From: Variovorax sp. YR216
Lineage (GTDB): Bacteria > Pseudomonadota > Gammaproteobacteria > Burkholderiales > Burkholderiaceae_C
Reading direction: 5' to 3'
Length of the DNA: 64,000 nucleotides
Assembly (NCBI RefSeq): GCF_900107745.1
Contig: NZ_FNRO01000007.1
Span: 1 to 64,000 of the forward strand
The notes below the pieces were generated by a model. The model had not been told where the DNA came from. It did no database searches and saw only the letters and a list, made by a program, of their open reading frames with translations. The position numbers and the translations under genes were made by a program. Positions 1 to 8,055 of the stretch are shown here, one piece after another (position 1 is the stretch's first letter; every line of letters begins with the position of its first letter).

Positions 1-446
1 ACGGCGAAGTCGGTCACCCCGGCCACGCATTGAACCGTCTGGGTGATCGCGAGGATGTTGCGGGTGCCCACCGAGCCGTCCGGGTTGCGAAAGCCCTCGA
101 AGGTGAAGCCTTCCAGAGGTGGCATCTCCGGTGGTTTGACGGTGGAGATCGGCAGGCCTTCGAGCTCGCGCGCGGCGGGCATCTTCAAGAGGCGCTCGTG
201 CACCCAGCTGCCGGCCGCGATGTGCTTGAGCGCGTAGCCGATGGTGACGTTGTAGCGGCGCACTTCGCCGCCTTCGGGGATGTCGACCAATGCGACCTTG
301 TGGGCCTGGGGGACCTTCTCGCGCAGGGTCAGGCCCGAGGGAAAGACGGTGCCCGCGGGCAGGCCGCCGTCGTTGGCCACGATCGCGACGTTGTCGCGCT
401 CGTGCATGGTGATGTACAGGGGCGGGCGGGAGAGCATTTCAGCCAT
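1..446 (-). CDS. garD: galactarate dehydratase GarD, N-terminal part (runs off window)
   Basis: UxaA/GarD-family dehydratase that would convert D-galactarate to 5-keto-4-deoxyglucarate in the cytoplasm. Only about 148 N-terminal residues are inside the window; the reading frame is open to base 1. The visible part contains the N-terminal SAF-like domain (about residues 5-85, including GYALKHIAAGSWVHERL) and the beginning of the catalytic domain with the family hallmark NPDGSVGTRN followed by a VQCVAGV segment, closely matching E. coli GarD in order and spacing. ATG at 446 is the first start after the upstream gene, whose stop lies only 10 bp away, so it is co-transcribed with the enolase-family galactarate dehydratase. 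UxaA altronate dehydratase is the alternative, but the PLEGFTFEGFRNPDGS region favours GarD. Confidence 0.85.
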   Translation of the reverse strand, partial: MAEMLSRPPLYITMHERDNVAIVANDGGLPAGTVFPSGLTLREKVPQAHKVALVDIPEGGEVRRYNVTIGYALKHIAAGSWVHERLLKMPAARELEGLPISTVKPPEMPPLEGFTFEGFRNPDGSVGTRNILAITQTVQCVAGVTDFA

Positions 447-456
447 GACTCGACAT

Positions 457-1608
457 TCAGGCGCGCTTGCCGACTTCGGCTTCTTCGCGTGTCCAGCCTC
501 TGGCCTGCTCACTCAGGCTCAACCCCAGGCCGGGGCGCGTTGGCACCAGCATGCGGCCGTTGCCGATCTCCAGTCGCTCGTTGAAGAGCGGCTCGAGCCA
601 GTCGAAGTGCTCGACCCAGGGCTCGGTGGGATAGACGGCAGCAAGATGCACATGCAGCTCCATCGCGAAGTGCGGACCGAGGCTCAAGCCCGCATGCTCT
701 GCCTGAGCCGCGATCTTCAGGAATGGCGTGATGCCGCCCACGCGCGGTGCATCGGGCATCAGGTAGTCGGCGGCGCGATGGCGGATCAGCTCGCCATGCT
801 CCGCCGCGCTGGTCAGCATCTCGCCGGTGGCGATCGGGGTGTCGAACTGCGACGCGAGCGCGGCATGGCCTTCGAAGTCGTAGGCGTCGAGCGGCTCTTC
901 GATCCAGACGAGGTTGAACTGCTCGAAGATGCGGCACATGCGCTGCGCGGTCGGGCGGTCCCACTGCTGGTTCGCATCGACCATGAGCGGCATGTCGTCG
1001 CCGAGGTGCTTGCGCACCGCTTCCACGCGCTTGATGTCCAGCGCGCGATCGGGTTGGCCCACCTTGAGCTTGATGCCGCCGATGCCGCGCTCGCGAGATG
1101 CCGCCGCGTTGACCAGCAACTGGTCGAGCGGCGTGTGAAGGAAGCCGCCCGAGGTGTTGTAGCACTGGACCGAATCGCGCTGCGAGCCAAGCAGCTTCGA
1201 CAGCGACAACCCGGCGCGCCGCGCCTTGAGGTCATAGAGCGCCACGTCGAACGCGCCGATGGCCTGCACCGCCATGCCGCTGCGGCCGACCGATGCACCG
1301 GCCCAGCACAGCTTGGTCCACAGCTTGGAGATGTCGCTGGGGTCTTCGCCAATCAGCGCCGGAGCGATTTCCTTGGCATGCGCGAACTGGCCCGGACCGC
1401 CGGCCCGCTTGGAGTAGCTGAAGCCCAGGCCGCGATGGCCGTCCTTGGTTTCGATCTCGGCGAAGAGCATCGCGATCTCGGTCATCGGCTTCTGCCGGCC
1501 GGTGAGCACCTTGGCATCGCTGATCGGATTGGCAAGCGGCAAATAGCACGACGAGATGCGGACCCAGGTGATGCTGTCGCTGGCGGAGGAGGGTGTAGGG
1601 CTGGTCAT
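457..1608 (-). CDS. L-talarate/galactarate dehydratase (enolase superfamily)
   Basis: Mandelate racemase/muconate lactonizing enzyme-type dehydratase of 383 aa. Every catalytic position of characterised L-talarate/galactarate dehydratase can be placed with a constant offset of 15 from the Salmonella enzyme: KLK motif K180/K182, metal ligands D211, E237 and E263, and general base H313 (in PHFAMELH). The N-terminal capping domain carries SDAKVLTGRQKPMTE and GFSYSKRAGG, which are specific to this branch. The open frame extends to 1734, but the extra 42 residues look non-coding (Pro/Arg/Ser-rich); ATG at 1608 gives a normal family length. It sits between a Bug binding protein and garD, so the locus encodes two unrelated galactarate dehydratases. 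Function assignment is strong at family level; the preferred aldarate epimer is inferred. Confidence 0.9.
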   Translation of the reverse strand: MTSPTPSSASDSITWVRISSCYLPLANPISDAKVLTGRQKPMTEIAMLFAEIETKDGHRGLGFSYSKRAGGPGQFAHAKEIAPALIGEDPSDISKLWTKLCWAGASVGRSGMAVQAIGAFDVALYDLKARRAGLSLSKLLGSQRDSVQCYNTSGGFLHTPLDQLLVNAAASRERGIGGIKLKVGQPDRALDIKRVEAVRKHLGDDMPLMVDANQQWDRPTAQRMCRIFEQFNLVWIEEPLDAYDFEGHAALASQFDTPIATGEMLTSAAEHGELIRHRAADYLMPDAPRVGGITPFLKIAAQAEHAGLSLGPHFAMELHVHLAAVYPTEPWVEHFDWLEPLFNERLEIGNGRMLVPTRPGLGLSLSEQARGWTREEAEVGKRA

Positions 1609-1697
1609 GTGCAACTGCTTTCGATGTCGGTTTGCCCCTGGCTGAGAACCCGCGCGGCTGATTCCAGAAACCCCGCGGAACCGGCTTTGCCGGGCCG

Positions 1698-1713
1698 CCG
1701 GGGTTGCCCCCGG
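1698..1713. repeat. GC-rich hairpin in the Bug-talarate dehydratase spacer
   Basis: CCGGGG, a TTGC loop and CCCCGG form a 6-bp GC stem in the 150-bp gap between the Bug gene stop (1759) and the dehydratase start (1608). There is no T-run, so a simple Rho-independent terminator is unlikely. It may instead stabilise or segment the operon transcript. The rest of the gap shows no gene. Confidence 0.35.
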
Positions 1714-1758
1714 TGAGGGGGTGGAGAGCGACACGAAGTGCGCGAGCCTGGGGGAGAG

Positions 1759-2718
1759 TCAATCAATCGTTATCTTTCCGGTCTCGATCACCTTCTTCCA
1801 GCGCGCGTATTCCTTCTGCTGAAACTCGGCGAACTGCGCCGGCGTGTTGGCGACCATCTCGAAGCCGATCGAGGTGAACTGGTCCTTGACCTTCGGATCG
1901 TTGAGCGCCTCGACGAAGGCGGCATTGGCCTTGTCACGCAGCGCGGGCGGCAATCCCTTGGGCGCGACGATGGCCTGCCACGATGCGACCTCGACGTTCT
2001 TGACGCCCGCTTCGGCGAGGGTCGGCACGTCAGGCAGCACGGGCGAGCGCTTGGGGCTGGTGACGGCGAGCGCGCGCATCTTGCCGCTCTTGATGTACTG
2101 CATGACCGAGTTGATGTTCTGGAACGAGGCGTTGACCTGTCCGCCCATCAGGTCGGTGTGCGCCGGCGAGCCGCCCTTGTAGGGCACATGGATGCCGGTG
2201 GTGCCGGTCTGTTGCCAGAAAAGCTCGGCCGTCAGATGGTCGCTGGAGCCGTTGCCGGCTGATGCGAAGGTCATCTTGCCGGGGTTGGCCTTGAGGTAGG
2301 CGATCACGTCGGCCACGCTCTTGTGCGGCGAATCGGCCGGCACCACGAGGACGTTGGGCGAGGCCACGGCGACCGTGATGAGGTCGAAGTCCTTGAGCGG
2401 GTCGTACAGAAGTCCTTTCATCAGGTGCGGCACGATGACCAGGGGGCCGAGCGACGTCACGAGAAACGTTGCTCCGTCGGGTGGCGCGCGCTTGACGAAG
2501 GTGGCGCCAATGGTGCCTGTGGCGCCGGCCTTGTTGTCGACGAGGAACGATTGCTTGAGCTTTTCCGTGAGGCGCGGGCTGATGGCGCGTGCCACCTGGT
2601 CGGTCGAGCCGCCAGGCGGGAAGGGCACGACCAGCGTCACCGCTTTGTCGGGCCAGTTCTGGGCGCCGGCGGCGAACGCCGCGAGACCGAGGGCGATGGC
2701 GGCGAAGCATTTCTTCAT
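1759..2718 (-). CDS. Bug/TctC-family periplasmic substrate-binding protein
   Basis: 319-aa binding protein of the Bordetella uptake gene (Bug, TctC) family, the solute receptor of tripartite tricarboxylate transporters. A Sec signal peptide (residues 1-19, ending FAAGAQ) is followed by the family start motif VVPFPPGGSTDQ and the internal PYKGGSPAHTDLMGGQV segment. It is the first gene of the aldarate operon and is preceded by GGAGACACCCC just before its ATG, with two LacI-type operators upstream. Position next to two galactarate dehydratases makes an aldarate or related dicarboxylate the likely ligand (inference). No TctA/TctB membrane genes occur in the window, so membrane partners must be elsewhere. 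Confidence 0.9.
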   Translation of the reverse strand: MKKCFAAIALGLAAFAAGAQNWPDKAVTLVVPFPPGGSTDQVARAISPRLTEKLKQSFLVDNKAGATGTIGATFVKRAPPDGATFLVTSLGPLVIVPHLMKGLLYDPLKDFDLITVAVASPNVLVVPADSPHKSVADVIAYLKANPGKMTFASAGNGSSDHLTAELFWQQTGTTGIHVPYKGGSPAHTDLMGGQVNASFQNINSVMQYIKSGKMRALAVTSPKRSPVLPDVPTLAEAGVKNVEVASWQAIVAPKGLPPALRDKANAAFVEALNDPKVKDQFTSIGFEMVANTPAQFAEFQQKEYARWKKVIETGKITID

Positions 2719-2754
2719 GGGGTGTCTCCTTGGTTGGGGTGATTCTTAAGCAAT

Positions 2755-2768
2755 TGATAACGTTGTCA
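2755..2768. promoter_or_regulatory. LacI-type operator 1
   Basis: TGATAACGTTGTCA is an almost perfect palindrome with the central CpG typical of LacI/GntR-family operators. It lies 37-50 bp upstream of the Bug start codon, where bound repressor would block transcription of the aldarate operon. Confidence 0.7.
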
Positions 2769-2830
2769 TTTTGGGATGCACTTCGTCGTCGCAAAAAGGC
2801 TGTTTGAAGGATTCATCCAGTTTGCGAGAA

Positions 2831-2844
2831 TGATAGCGTTGTCA
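2831..2844. promoter_or_regulatory. LacI-type operator 2
   Basis: TGATAGCGTTGTCA differs from operator 1 at one base. It lies mid-way in the divergent spacer between the Bug operon and the lacI-family gene and could serve either promoter. Confidence 0.65.
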
Positions 2845-2898
2845 TTTCTTATGGTCAACGGAGGAGTTCCCGCGGGTTTTCCCTCTGCACAGCGCTTC

Positions 2899-2912
2899 TG
2901 GTATCGTTGTCA
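2899..2912. promoter_or_regulatory. LacI-type operator 3 (autoregulatory position)
   Basis: TGGTATCGTTGTCA keeps the same right half-site (CGTTGTCA) as the other two copies and ends 21 bp before the regulator start codon at 2934, suggesting autoregulation. The left half-site is less well conserved. Confidence 0.55.
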
Positions 2913-2933
2913 TGACCATCCGCCGCGCCCCGC

Positions 2934-3935
2934 ATGAATCCCGCTTCCTCCCCCAAGCCGGCCACGCTGCACGACGTGGCGAAGGCCGCCGGTGTTTCGC
3001 TGATCACCGCCTCGCGCGCGCTCGGCAATCCTGGCGTGGTGTCCAAAGCGACCATCGAGAAGGTGCAAGCAGCGGTGGAGGCGACCGGCTACATCCCGAA
3101 CCGCCTCGCGGGCGGCCTCAAGTCGAAGCGAAGCCTCATGGTGGGCGGCATCGTGCCGGCGCTGTCGGTGGCGCAGTTCCTGCCGACCCTGCAGGCGTTG
3201 ACCACCGAACTCGCGGCGGCGGGCTATCAGTTGATCCTTGGGCAGACCTCCTACGACGCGGCGCAGGAAGAATCGGTGCTCGACGCAATGATCGGCCGGC
3301 AGCCTGACGGCATCTTCATGACCGGCCTGGTGCAGTCGCAGAAGGCGAGGGACCGGCTGCGGCGATCGGGCATCCCCGTCGTCGAATCGTGGGACCTGAG
3401 CGACCGCCCTGTGGACATGCTCGTGGGTTTCTCGCACGTCAAGGTCGGCAGCGCGGTCGGCGGCTACTTTCTCGGCAAGGGGTGGAAACGCATCGGCATC
3501 GCAAGCGGCGATGACCACCGCGCGCGCATGCGGCGCGACGGGTTCCAGACCACGCTCGGCCGCGAGGTGCCGACGGTTTTCGTGCCGGCGCCCAGCAGCC
3601 TCGAACTGGGCCGCCGCGCGCTTGGCGAACTTCTGAAGAAGGAGCCCAAACTTCAGGCGGTCTGCTGCAGTTCGGACCAACTCGCCCATGGGGTGATTGT
3701 CGAAGCGCTCGCGCGAGGCTTGCGCGTTCCTCGGGACCTTGCGGTCTGCGGCTTCGGCAATGCGGATTTCGGCGCGCACACCGTTCCGTCGATCTCCACG
3801 GTGCATGTGGATGGCGCCGAGATCGGTCGTCTCGCCGCCCGCCTGATCGTCGCTCGCTGCAAGGGGGAGGTGATCGATCAGCCGGTCATCGATGTCGGCT
3901 TCCGCATGATCGAGCGGCAATCGACCGCCACTTAG
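2934..3935 (+). CDS. LacI-family transcriptional regulator (GntR-like)
   Basis: 333-aa repressor. The N-terminal helix-turn-helix with hinge is at residues 10-60 (ATLHDVAKAAGVSLITASRA, then NRLAGGLKSKRS), followed by a periplasmic-binding-protein-like effector domain containing the SSDQLAHG and CGFGNADF segments. Divergent from the Bug-dehydratase-garD operon across a spacer holding three matching palindromes, so it is the obvious regulator of aldarate catabolism, with an aldarate or derivative as inducer (inference). Its stop codon overlaps the stop of the convergent FCD regulator gene (3932-3935), leaving no room for a terminator between them. Confidence 0.92.
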   Translation: MNPASSPKPATLHDVAKAAGVSLITASRALGNPGVVSKATIEKVQAAVEATGYIPNRLAGGLKSKRSLMVGGIVPALSVAQFLPTLQALTTELAAAGYQLILGQTSYDAAQEESVLDAMIGRQPDGIFMTGLVQSQKARDRLRRSGIPVVESWDLSDRPVDMLVGFSHVKVGSAVGGYFLGKGWKRIGIASGDDHRARMRRDGFQTTLGREVPTVFVPAPSSLELGRRALGELLKKEPKLQAVCCSSDQLAHGVIVEALARGLRVPRDLAVCGFGNADFGAHTVPSISTVHVDGAEIGRLAARLIVARCKGEVIDQPVIDVGFRMIERQSTAT

Positions 3936-4669
3936 CTTCGACCGGGCTCCTGAGGCCCCTTGGAGGCACGCCGCCGTTCGCGGCCATTGACCAGGTGGCC
4001 GCGCATCGCGGCGCGGGCGGCTTCGACGTCTTGCTGCGCGATCGCGTCGTAGATTCCGAGGTGCTCGTGGCGCACCTGGTCGCCCAACGCTTCGCTAGCT
4101 CCCTCTTCGTTCCCGTCTGCCGTCTTGAGGAACGCGGTCGGAACACAGGTCGGCCCCAGCGCCTCCAGCACGGCCGCGAAATGCGGGCTGTGCGAGGCAC
4201 GTGCGATTTCGAGATGGAACTGATAGTCGGGCAGGGCAGTATCCATGTCTTGGTCCATCGCGGCCTCGATGGCGTCGAGCGCGCTCTTGATGGCCGCGAG
4301 GTCGCTCGTGTCTCGACGCTGCGCCGCGAGCGCCGCCGCCTCGGTTTCGAGGCCGATGCGCAGTTCGATGAGCGCAATCGCCTGCGCGAGGCTGTCGTCC
4401 GGGCTGCTGTCCACGTGAAAGGGTTTCGCGCGCGACGCCCCAACCACGAAGGTGCCCACGCCGCGCTGCGGCCGCACCATGCCTGCGGCCTGCAACTTCG
4501 AGAGCGCTTCGCGCACCACGGTCCGACTCACGCCGAACTCCTGCATGATCGCCGCCTCGGTCGGCAGCTTGTCGCCCGGGCGCAGCGGGCCGATCCTCAT
4601 CCGCTTGCTCAGTTCGTCGACGACATCGGCGCTCAGGCTGCGCGCCCGGCGCCGTTCAATGGTTTGCAT
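3932..4669 (-). CDS. GntR-family (FadR/FCD subfamily) transcriptional regulator
   Basis: 245-aa regulator. The winged helix-turn-helix covers residues 10-75 (LRPGDKLPTEAAIMQEFGVS, RTVVREALSKLQ, GVGTFV), followed by an FCD all-helical effector domain with the metal/ligand residues of the type D-x3-H (DYQFHLEIARASHSP) and RHEHLGIYDAI. A longer open frame continues to 5263, but ATG at 4669 is the normal start and has GGGAG upstream. It follows the citrate-synthase-like gene by 35 bp and is probably co-transcribed with it. FCD regulators usually respond to small organic acids, which fits the adjacent operon at 6042-10567 (inference). Confidence 0.9.
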   Translation of the reverse strand: MQTIERRRARSLSADVVDELSKRMRIGPLRPGDKLPTEAAIMQEFGVSRTVVREALSKLQAAGMVRPQRGVGTFVVGASRAKPFHVDSSPDDSLAQAIALIELRIGLETEAAALAAQRRDTSDLAAIKSALDAIEAAMDQDMDTALPDYQFHLEIARASHSPHFAAVLEALGPTCVPTAFLKTADGNEEGASEALGDQVRHEHLGIYDAIAQQDVEAARAAMRGHLVNGRERRRASKGPQEPGRS

Positions 4670-4704
4670 AGGAAACTCCCGGTATCTCGATGGGGTGCGC
4701 ATCG

Positions 4705-5958
4705 CTATTGAGCGGTCCGTACCGAACGCCTGCGAGACGGTGTCTTCGGCGTGTCGTTGCGATGGACTGGACGTGCAGCGACGTTGTGCGTTTGCACGAC
4801 TGCGGTTTCTTCGTTCGTGTTTGGATTGACTCCCACATACCGACCTCTTGGTCGAATGACCTGCGGCGCGCTCAGTTGTTCGAGGCTGTGTGCCAGCAGT
4901 CCGATGCTTCGCGCAGTCGCTTGCAGGCCGAATGCCGAATCCTGAGGAAGCCGCATCCGCGCCACGAGTGCGGCAAGCGCCAGATCGATGTTTGGTTTCA
5001 ATCCGGTGAGCGCCTGCGCCTTCTCGATGAAACGCGAGATCGCTTCTGGCGGTTCGAACATCGCAAACAGCGCCGCTGCCCTGGGGTCGCCTTCCGGGTA
5101 TATGTGGTGACCGAAACCCGGAAGGGGCAGGCCGGTGGAGAGGTAGTGGCCCAGTACTGCGTCCTCTCCGAGGCGCTCCACTTCGCCAAAGAGGGCGCGC
5201 ACTCTGCCGGACGCATCGCCGTGCAGCGGACCCGATAGCGTTGTCAGCCCAGCCAGAAGACAAGCCGCCAGCGAAGCGCCGGTCGATGCGGCGATTCGAG
5301 CCACGAAAGCCGAGCTTGTCAGCTCATGGTCGACCATCAACACCATGGCGACCCGCAGTACTTCCGCGACTCGCGCGGGCTGTCGCCAGCCCGTGGCGAA
5401 GCGCCGGTGCAAGGGCTGCGTGCCCGGCTGCGCGCCGAACGCGCAAGCGACATGCCCCACCAGGTCCTCGGCTTCTTCATGCAGCACGCGGGTCATGCGG
5501 CCGCTCGTCGAATGACTGACTGCGGCGAGCGCACCAAGTGAAGTGAACGCAGCGGACCGCCCGGCCTGCGGCGGGCGCGTGGCGCCGGCGGCGGTGAAGT
5601 CCACTGGCTTCTCGGCGGCCCAGAGCAGTTGAGCGGCTTCTTCGAGGGTGGCTGACTGCGCGAGTTGCACTGCATCGTGGCCTCGATAGAACACCCGACC
5701 CCGGTAGAAGGTGCTCAGGGCTGTGGGAATGCTGGGCTCAGTCCCGTAGAGCGTGTTCGTTGCCACCGTCTCGCGCTTGCGGCCAGCCTGCTTGCGCCTG
5801 GACAAGGCTTCGACATCCTCGGCGCGGTACAGGCTGCGTCGCGAGTCTGCCGGGTCAGGCATGACCTCCAACTTGCCTCGGCTCACGTAGGCGTAAAGCG
5901 TCTGGGGCCGCACATCCAGCTGGCGGCACGCGTCGTCCATCGAGATCCAGGTTGCCAT
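4705..5958 (-). CDS. citrate synthase family protein with N-terminal helix-turn-helix domain
   Basis: About 417 aa. Residues 1-60 form a MerR/excisionase-like DNA-binding segment (ISMDDACRQLDVRPQTLYAY, then RSLYRAEDVEAL). The remainder is a citrate synthase fold with all expected catalytic landmarks: the VDHELTSSAFVAR histidine, GPLHGDAS, GFGHHIYPEGDPRA and the NIDLALA aspartate. It could therefore condense acetyl-CoA or another acyl-CoA with an oxoacid, and may bind DNA. GTG at 5961 immediately precedes ATG at 5958; ATG is preferred. It is divergent from the 2-hydroxyacid dehydrogenase operon and upstream of the FCD regulator. Housekeeping citrate synthase is unlikely because of the extra domain and catabolic context; the substrate is unknown. 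Confidence 0.85.
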   Translation of the reverse strand: MATWISMDDACRQLDVRPQTLYAYVSRGKLEVMPDPADSRRSLYRAEDVEALSRRKQAGRKRETVATNTLYGTEPSIPTALSTFYRGRVFYRGHDAVQLAQSATLEEAAQLLWAAEKPVDFTAAGATRPPQAGRSAAFTSLGALAAVSHSTSGRMTRVLHEEAEDLVGHVACAFGAQPGTQPLHRRFATGWRQPARVAEVLRVAMVLMVDHELTSSAFVARIAASTGASLAACLLAGLTTLSGPLHGDASGRVRALFGEVERLGEDAVLGHYLSTGLPLPGFGHHIYPEGDPRAAALFAMFEPPEAISRFIEKAQALTGLKPNIDLALAALVARMRLPQDSAFGLQATARSIGLLAHSLEQLSAPQVIRPRGRYVGVNPNTNEETAVVQTHNVAARPVHRNDTPKTPSRRRSVRTAQ

Positions 5959-5995
5959 CACGGGTTGAATTTAATTGAAATTATGTTGATTTTAA

Positions 5996-6020
5996 TGATC
6001 AAGATTGTCATGTTGATCAA
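5996..6020. promoter_or_regulatory. paired TGATCAA motifs in AT-rich divergent promoter
   Basis: The 80-bp spacer between the citrate-synthase-like gene and the hydroxyacid dehydrogenase is strikingly AT-rich for this window. TGATCAA occurs at 5996-6002 and again, inside the palindrome TTGATCAA, at 6013-6020, 18 bp apart. This is a plausible operator for the neighbouring FCD-type GntR regulator (inference). Confidence 0.45.
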
Positions 6021-6041
6021 CTAAACACACACTCCTGCTCG

Positions 6042-6995
6042 ATGAAAGCCAAGATCCTTCAACTCAATCCAATATTGGTTCCGTCCGTCAACGAACGCCT
6101 GGCCACGCTGTACGACGTCCATCGACTCTTCGAGATCGATGACAAACAAGCCTGGCTCGATGCGAATGTCGACAGCATCGAGGCCGTCATCACCGGAGGG
6201 CACACAGGAGTCTCCAGGGCCATGCTGGAGAAGATGCCCGCGCTCAAGGTGGTGGCGATCAACGGCGTGGGAACCGACGCCGTGGACCTTGGGTACTGCA
6301 GAGCGCGCGGCCTGCCGGTCACGGCCACGTTGGGCGCGCTGACGGAAGATGTGGCCGATCTGGCGATCGGCCTGCTCATCGCGGCCTGCCGCAACCTGTG
6401 CGCGGGCGATCGCTTCGTGCGCGACGGGAACTGGCCCGCCAATCCGCAGCCGAGCGCGCTCCCTCTGGCACGTCGTTTCAGCGGCATGCGTGTGGGCATC
6501 GTCGGCATGGGCCGTGTTGGCCGTGCCGTGGCGCAGCGCGCCATCGCATTCGGCTGCACCATCAGCTACACCGATCTGCAGCGCATGGGCGATGTGCCAC
6601 ACCGCTTCCTGCCCGGGTTGATTGACCTGGCTCGAGAAGTGGATGCGCTGGTGCTCTGCGCTGCAGCAGACAAGGCTGAGAGCATCGTGAACGCAGCCGT
6701 GCTGGACGCCTTGGGTCCGCGCGGATTCCTTGTGAACGTGGCGCGGGGCCGCCTGGTCGATGAGGTTGCGCTTTCCCGCGTGGTCGCCGCAGGAGGCATT
6801 GCCGGCGCGGCCCTGGACGTCTTCGTCGATGAGCCGAACGTACCGCTCGAATTGCGTGAGTCCGGTCGCACCACGCTGCAGGCGCACCGAGCCAGCGCCA
6901 CATGGGAGACGCGTACTGCGATGGCAGAGATGGTCCTCGACAGCTTGAGTCAGGCATTCAGTGGCGAAAGGCCGGCGATGAGCCTGACGACCTGA
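6042..6995 (+). CDS. D-isomer 2-hydroxyacid dehydrogenase (NAD-binding)
   Basis: 317-aa member of the D-2-hydroxyacid dehydrogenase family, which interconverts 2-hydroxy and 2-oxo acids such as glycerate/hydroxypyruvate or glycolate/glyoxylate. The Rossmann motif GMGRVG is near residue 155. The catalytic triad is visible as Arg in NVARGR, Glu in VDEP and His in AHRASATWETR, so the enzyme should be active. First gene of a five-gene plus-strand operon that also encodes two Bug proteins, an FAH-fold enzyme and an SDR. Phosphoglycerate dehydrogenase is unlikely because no regulatory C-terminal domain exists. Confidence 0.88.
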   Translation: MKAKILQLNPILVPSVNERLATLYDVHRLFEIDDKQAWLDANVDSIEAVITGGHTGVSRAMLEKMPALKVVAINGVGTDAVDLGYCRARGLPVTATLGALTEDVADLAIGLLIAACRNLCAGDRFVRDGNWPANPQPSALPLARRFSGMRVGIVGMGRVGRAVAQRAIAFGCTISYTDLQRMGDVPHRFLPGLIDLAREVDALVLCAAADKAESIVNAAVLDALGPRGFLVNVARGRLVDEVALSRVVAAGGIAGAALDVFVDEPNVPLELRESGRTTLQAHRASATWETRTAMAEMVLDSLSQAFSGERPAMSLTT

Positions 6996-7068
6996 GCCGA
7001 GCGCGGCTCATCAGACGGATCGCGAAGCATTGGGCAATCGCCCATCCAAGAGAAACAGGAGACAAGAC

Positions 7069-8043
7069 ATGTTTGCAACCCGCATTGCGGCCGCATTGGC
7101 CGGACTGTTGATGACCTTCGCGCACGGCGTGGGTCTTGCCCAAACCTTCCCTTCGAAGCCGGTGACGCTGGTCGTTCCCTTTCCGCCCGGCGGCGGAACC
7201 GACACCGGTGCTCGGCTCATGGCCGAGCAACTGGGCAAGCGTTGGGGTCACCCGGTGGTCGTGGACAACAAGGGTGGTGCGGCCGGGCAGATTGGCGCTG
7301 ACAGCGTGGCCAAGGCCCGGCCCGACGGCTACACGCTGCTGTTCGGCAACGTCGGAACGCAGTCGATCAACCCCTCTCTGTATCGCAAGCTTCCTTACGA
7401 CCCGGACAAGGCATTTGCTCCAGTGTCGCTGGTCGCCGAGTTGCCCTTGGCCCTGATGGTCAATCCGGGCGTCCCTGCCAAGACACCGGGCGAGCTGATC
7501 GCGCTCGCCAAGGCGCAGCCGGGTCAGATGAGTTACAGCAGTTCGGGCGCAGGAAGCGCACCACACCTGGCTGCAGAACTCTTCAAGGACAGCACGGGCA
7601 CCTTCATCCTGCACGTGCCATACCGCGGCGGCGGGCCGGCCATCACCGACCTGCTTGGTGGCCAAGTGCAAATGTCGTTCCTGACGGTTCTGGAGGCATC
7701 CGGTCATATCAAGGCCGGCAGGCTGCGGGCGCTCGCTGTGACGAGCGAGAAGCGGGTCCCGGCACTGCCTGACGTACCGACCCTCGCCGAAAGTGGCCTT
7801 CGCAACTTCAACGCGATCTCGTGGATTGGTCTGCTGGCGCCTGCGGGTACCCCGCCCGACATCGTGGAGCGCATCGCGGCCGACGTGCGCGCCGTGTTGT
7901 CCGATGATGCCGTGAAGGCCCGGTTTGCAGCGCTCGGCGGCGTTCCCCGCGCAAGCTCTCCCCAGGAGTTCGCCAAGCTCATCGCCGATGACCGTGGCCG
8001 CTACGGCCAGGTCATCCGCAGTCGCAACATCACCATCGACTGA
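7069..8043 (+). CDS. Bug/TctC-family periplasmic substrate-binding protein
   Basis: 324-aa binding protein with Sec signal peptide (about residues 1-25, ending GVGLAQ) followed by VVPFPPGGGTDTG. ATG at 7069 is chosen over the frame's earlier start at 7030 because AGGAGAC precedes it at normal distance and it begins the signal peptide. Second gene of the 6042-10567 operon. The operon also ends with a different Bug gene, so two receptors of different specificity may feed one pathway. Confidence 0.9.
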   Translation: MFATRIAAALAGLLMTFAHGVGLAQTFPSKPVTLVVPFPPGGGTDTGARLMAEQLGKRWGHPVVVDNKGGAAGQIGADSVAKARPDGYTLLFGNVGTQSINPSLYRKLPYDPDKAFAPVSLVAELPLALMVNPGVPAKTPGELIALAKAQPGQMSYSSSGAGSAPHLAAELFKDSTGTFILHVPYRGGGPAITDLLGGQVQMSFLTVLEASGHIKAGRLRALAVTSEKRVPALPDVPTLAESGLRNFNAISWIGLLAPAGTPPDIVERIAADVRAVLSDDAVKARFAALGGVPRASSPQEFAKLIADDRGRYGQVIRSRNITID

Positions 8044-8055
8044 GGACGTCCGGCA

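Noticed and set aside
280-1716. Long plus-strand open frame opposite the talarate dehydratase
   Set aside because: Arg/Ala/His-rich translation without family motifs; it is the antisense of a gene with all catalytic residues. Same reasoning for other long antisense frames, e.g. 33535-35268 (-), 24303-25802 (+) and 60016-62127 (-).
4670-5263. N-terminal extension of the FCD regulator frame
   Set aside because: Overlaps the citrate-synthase-like gene in another frame and is Arg/Ser-rich; GntR start at 4669 is normal.
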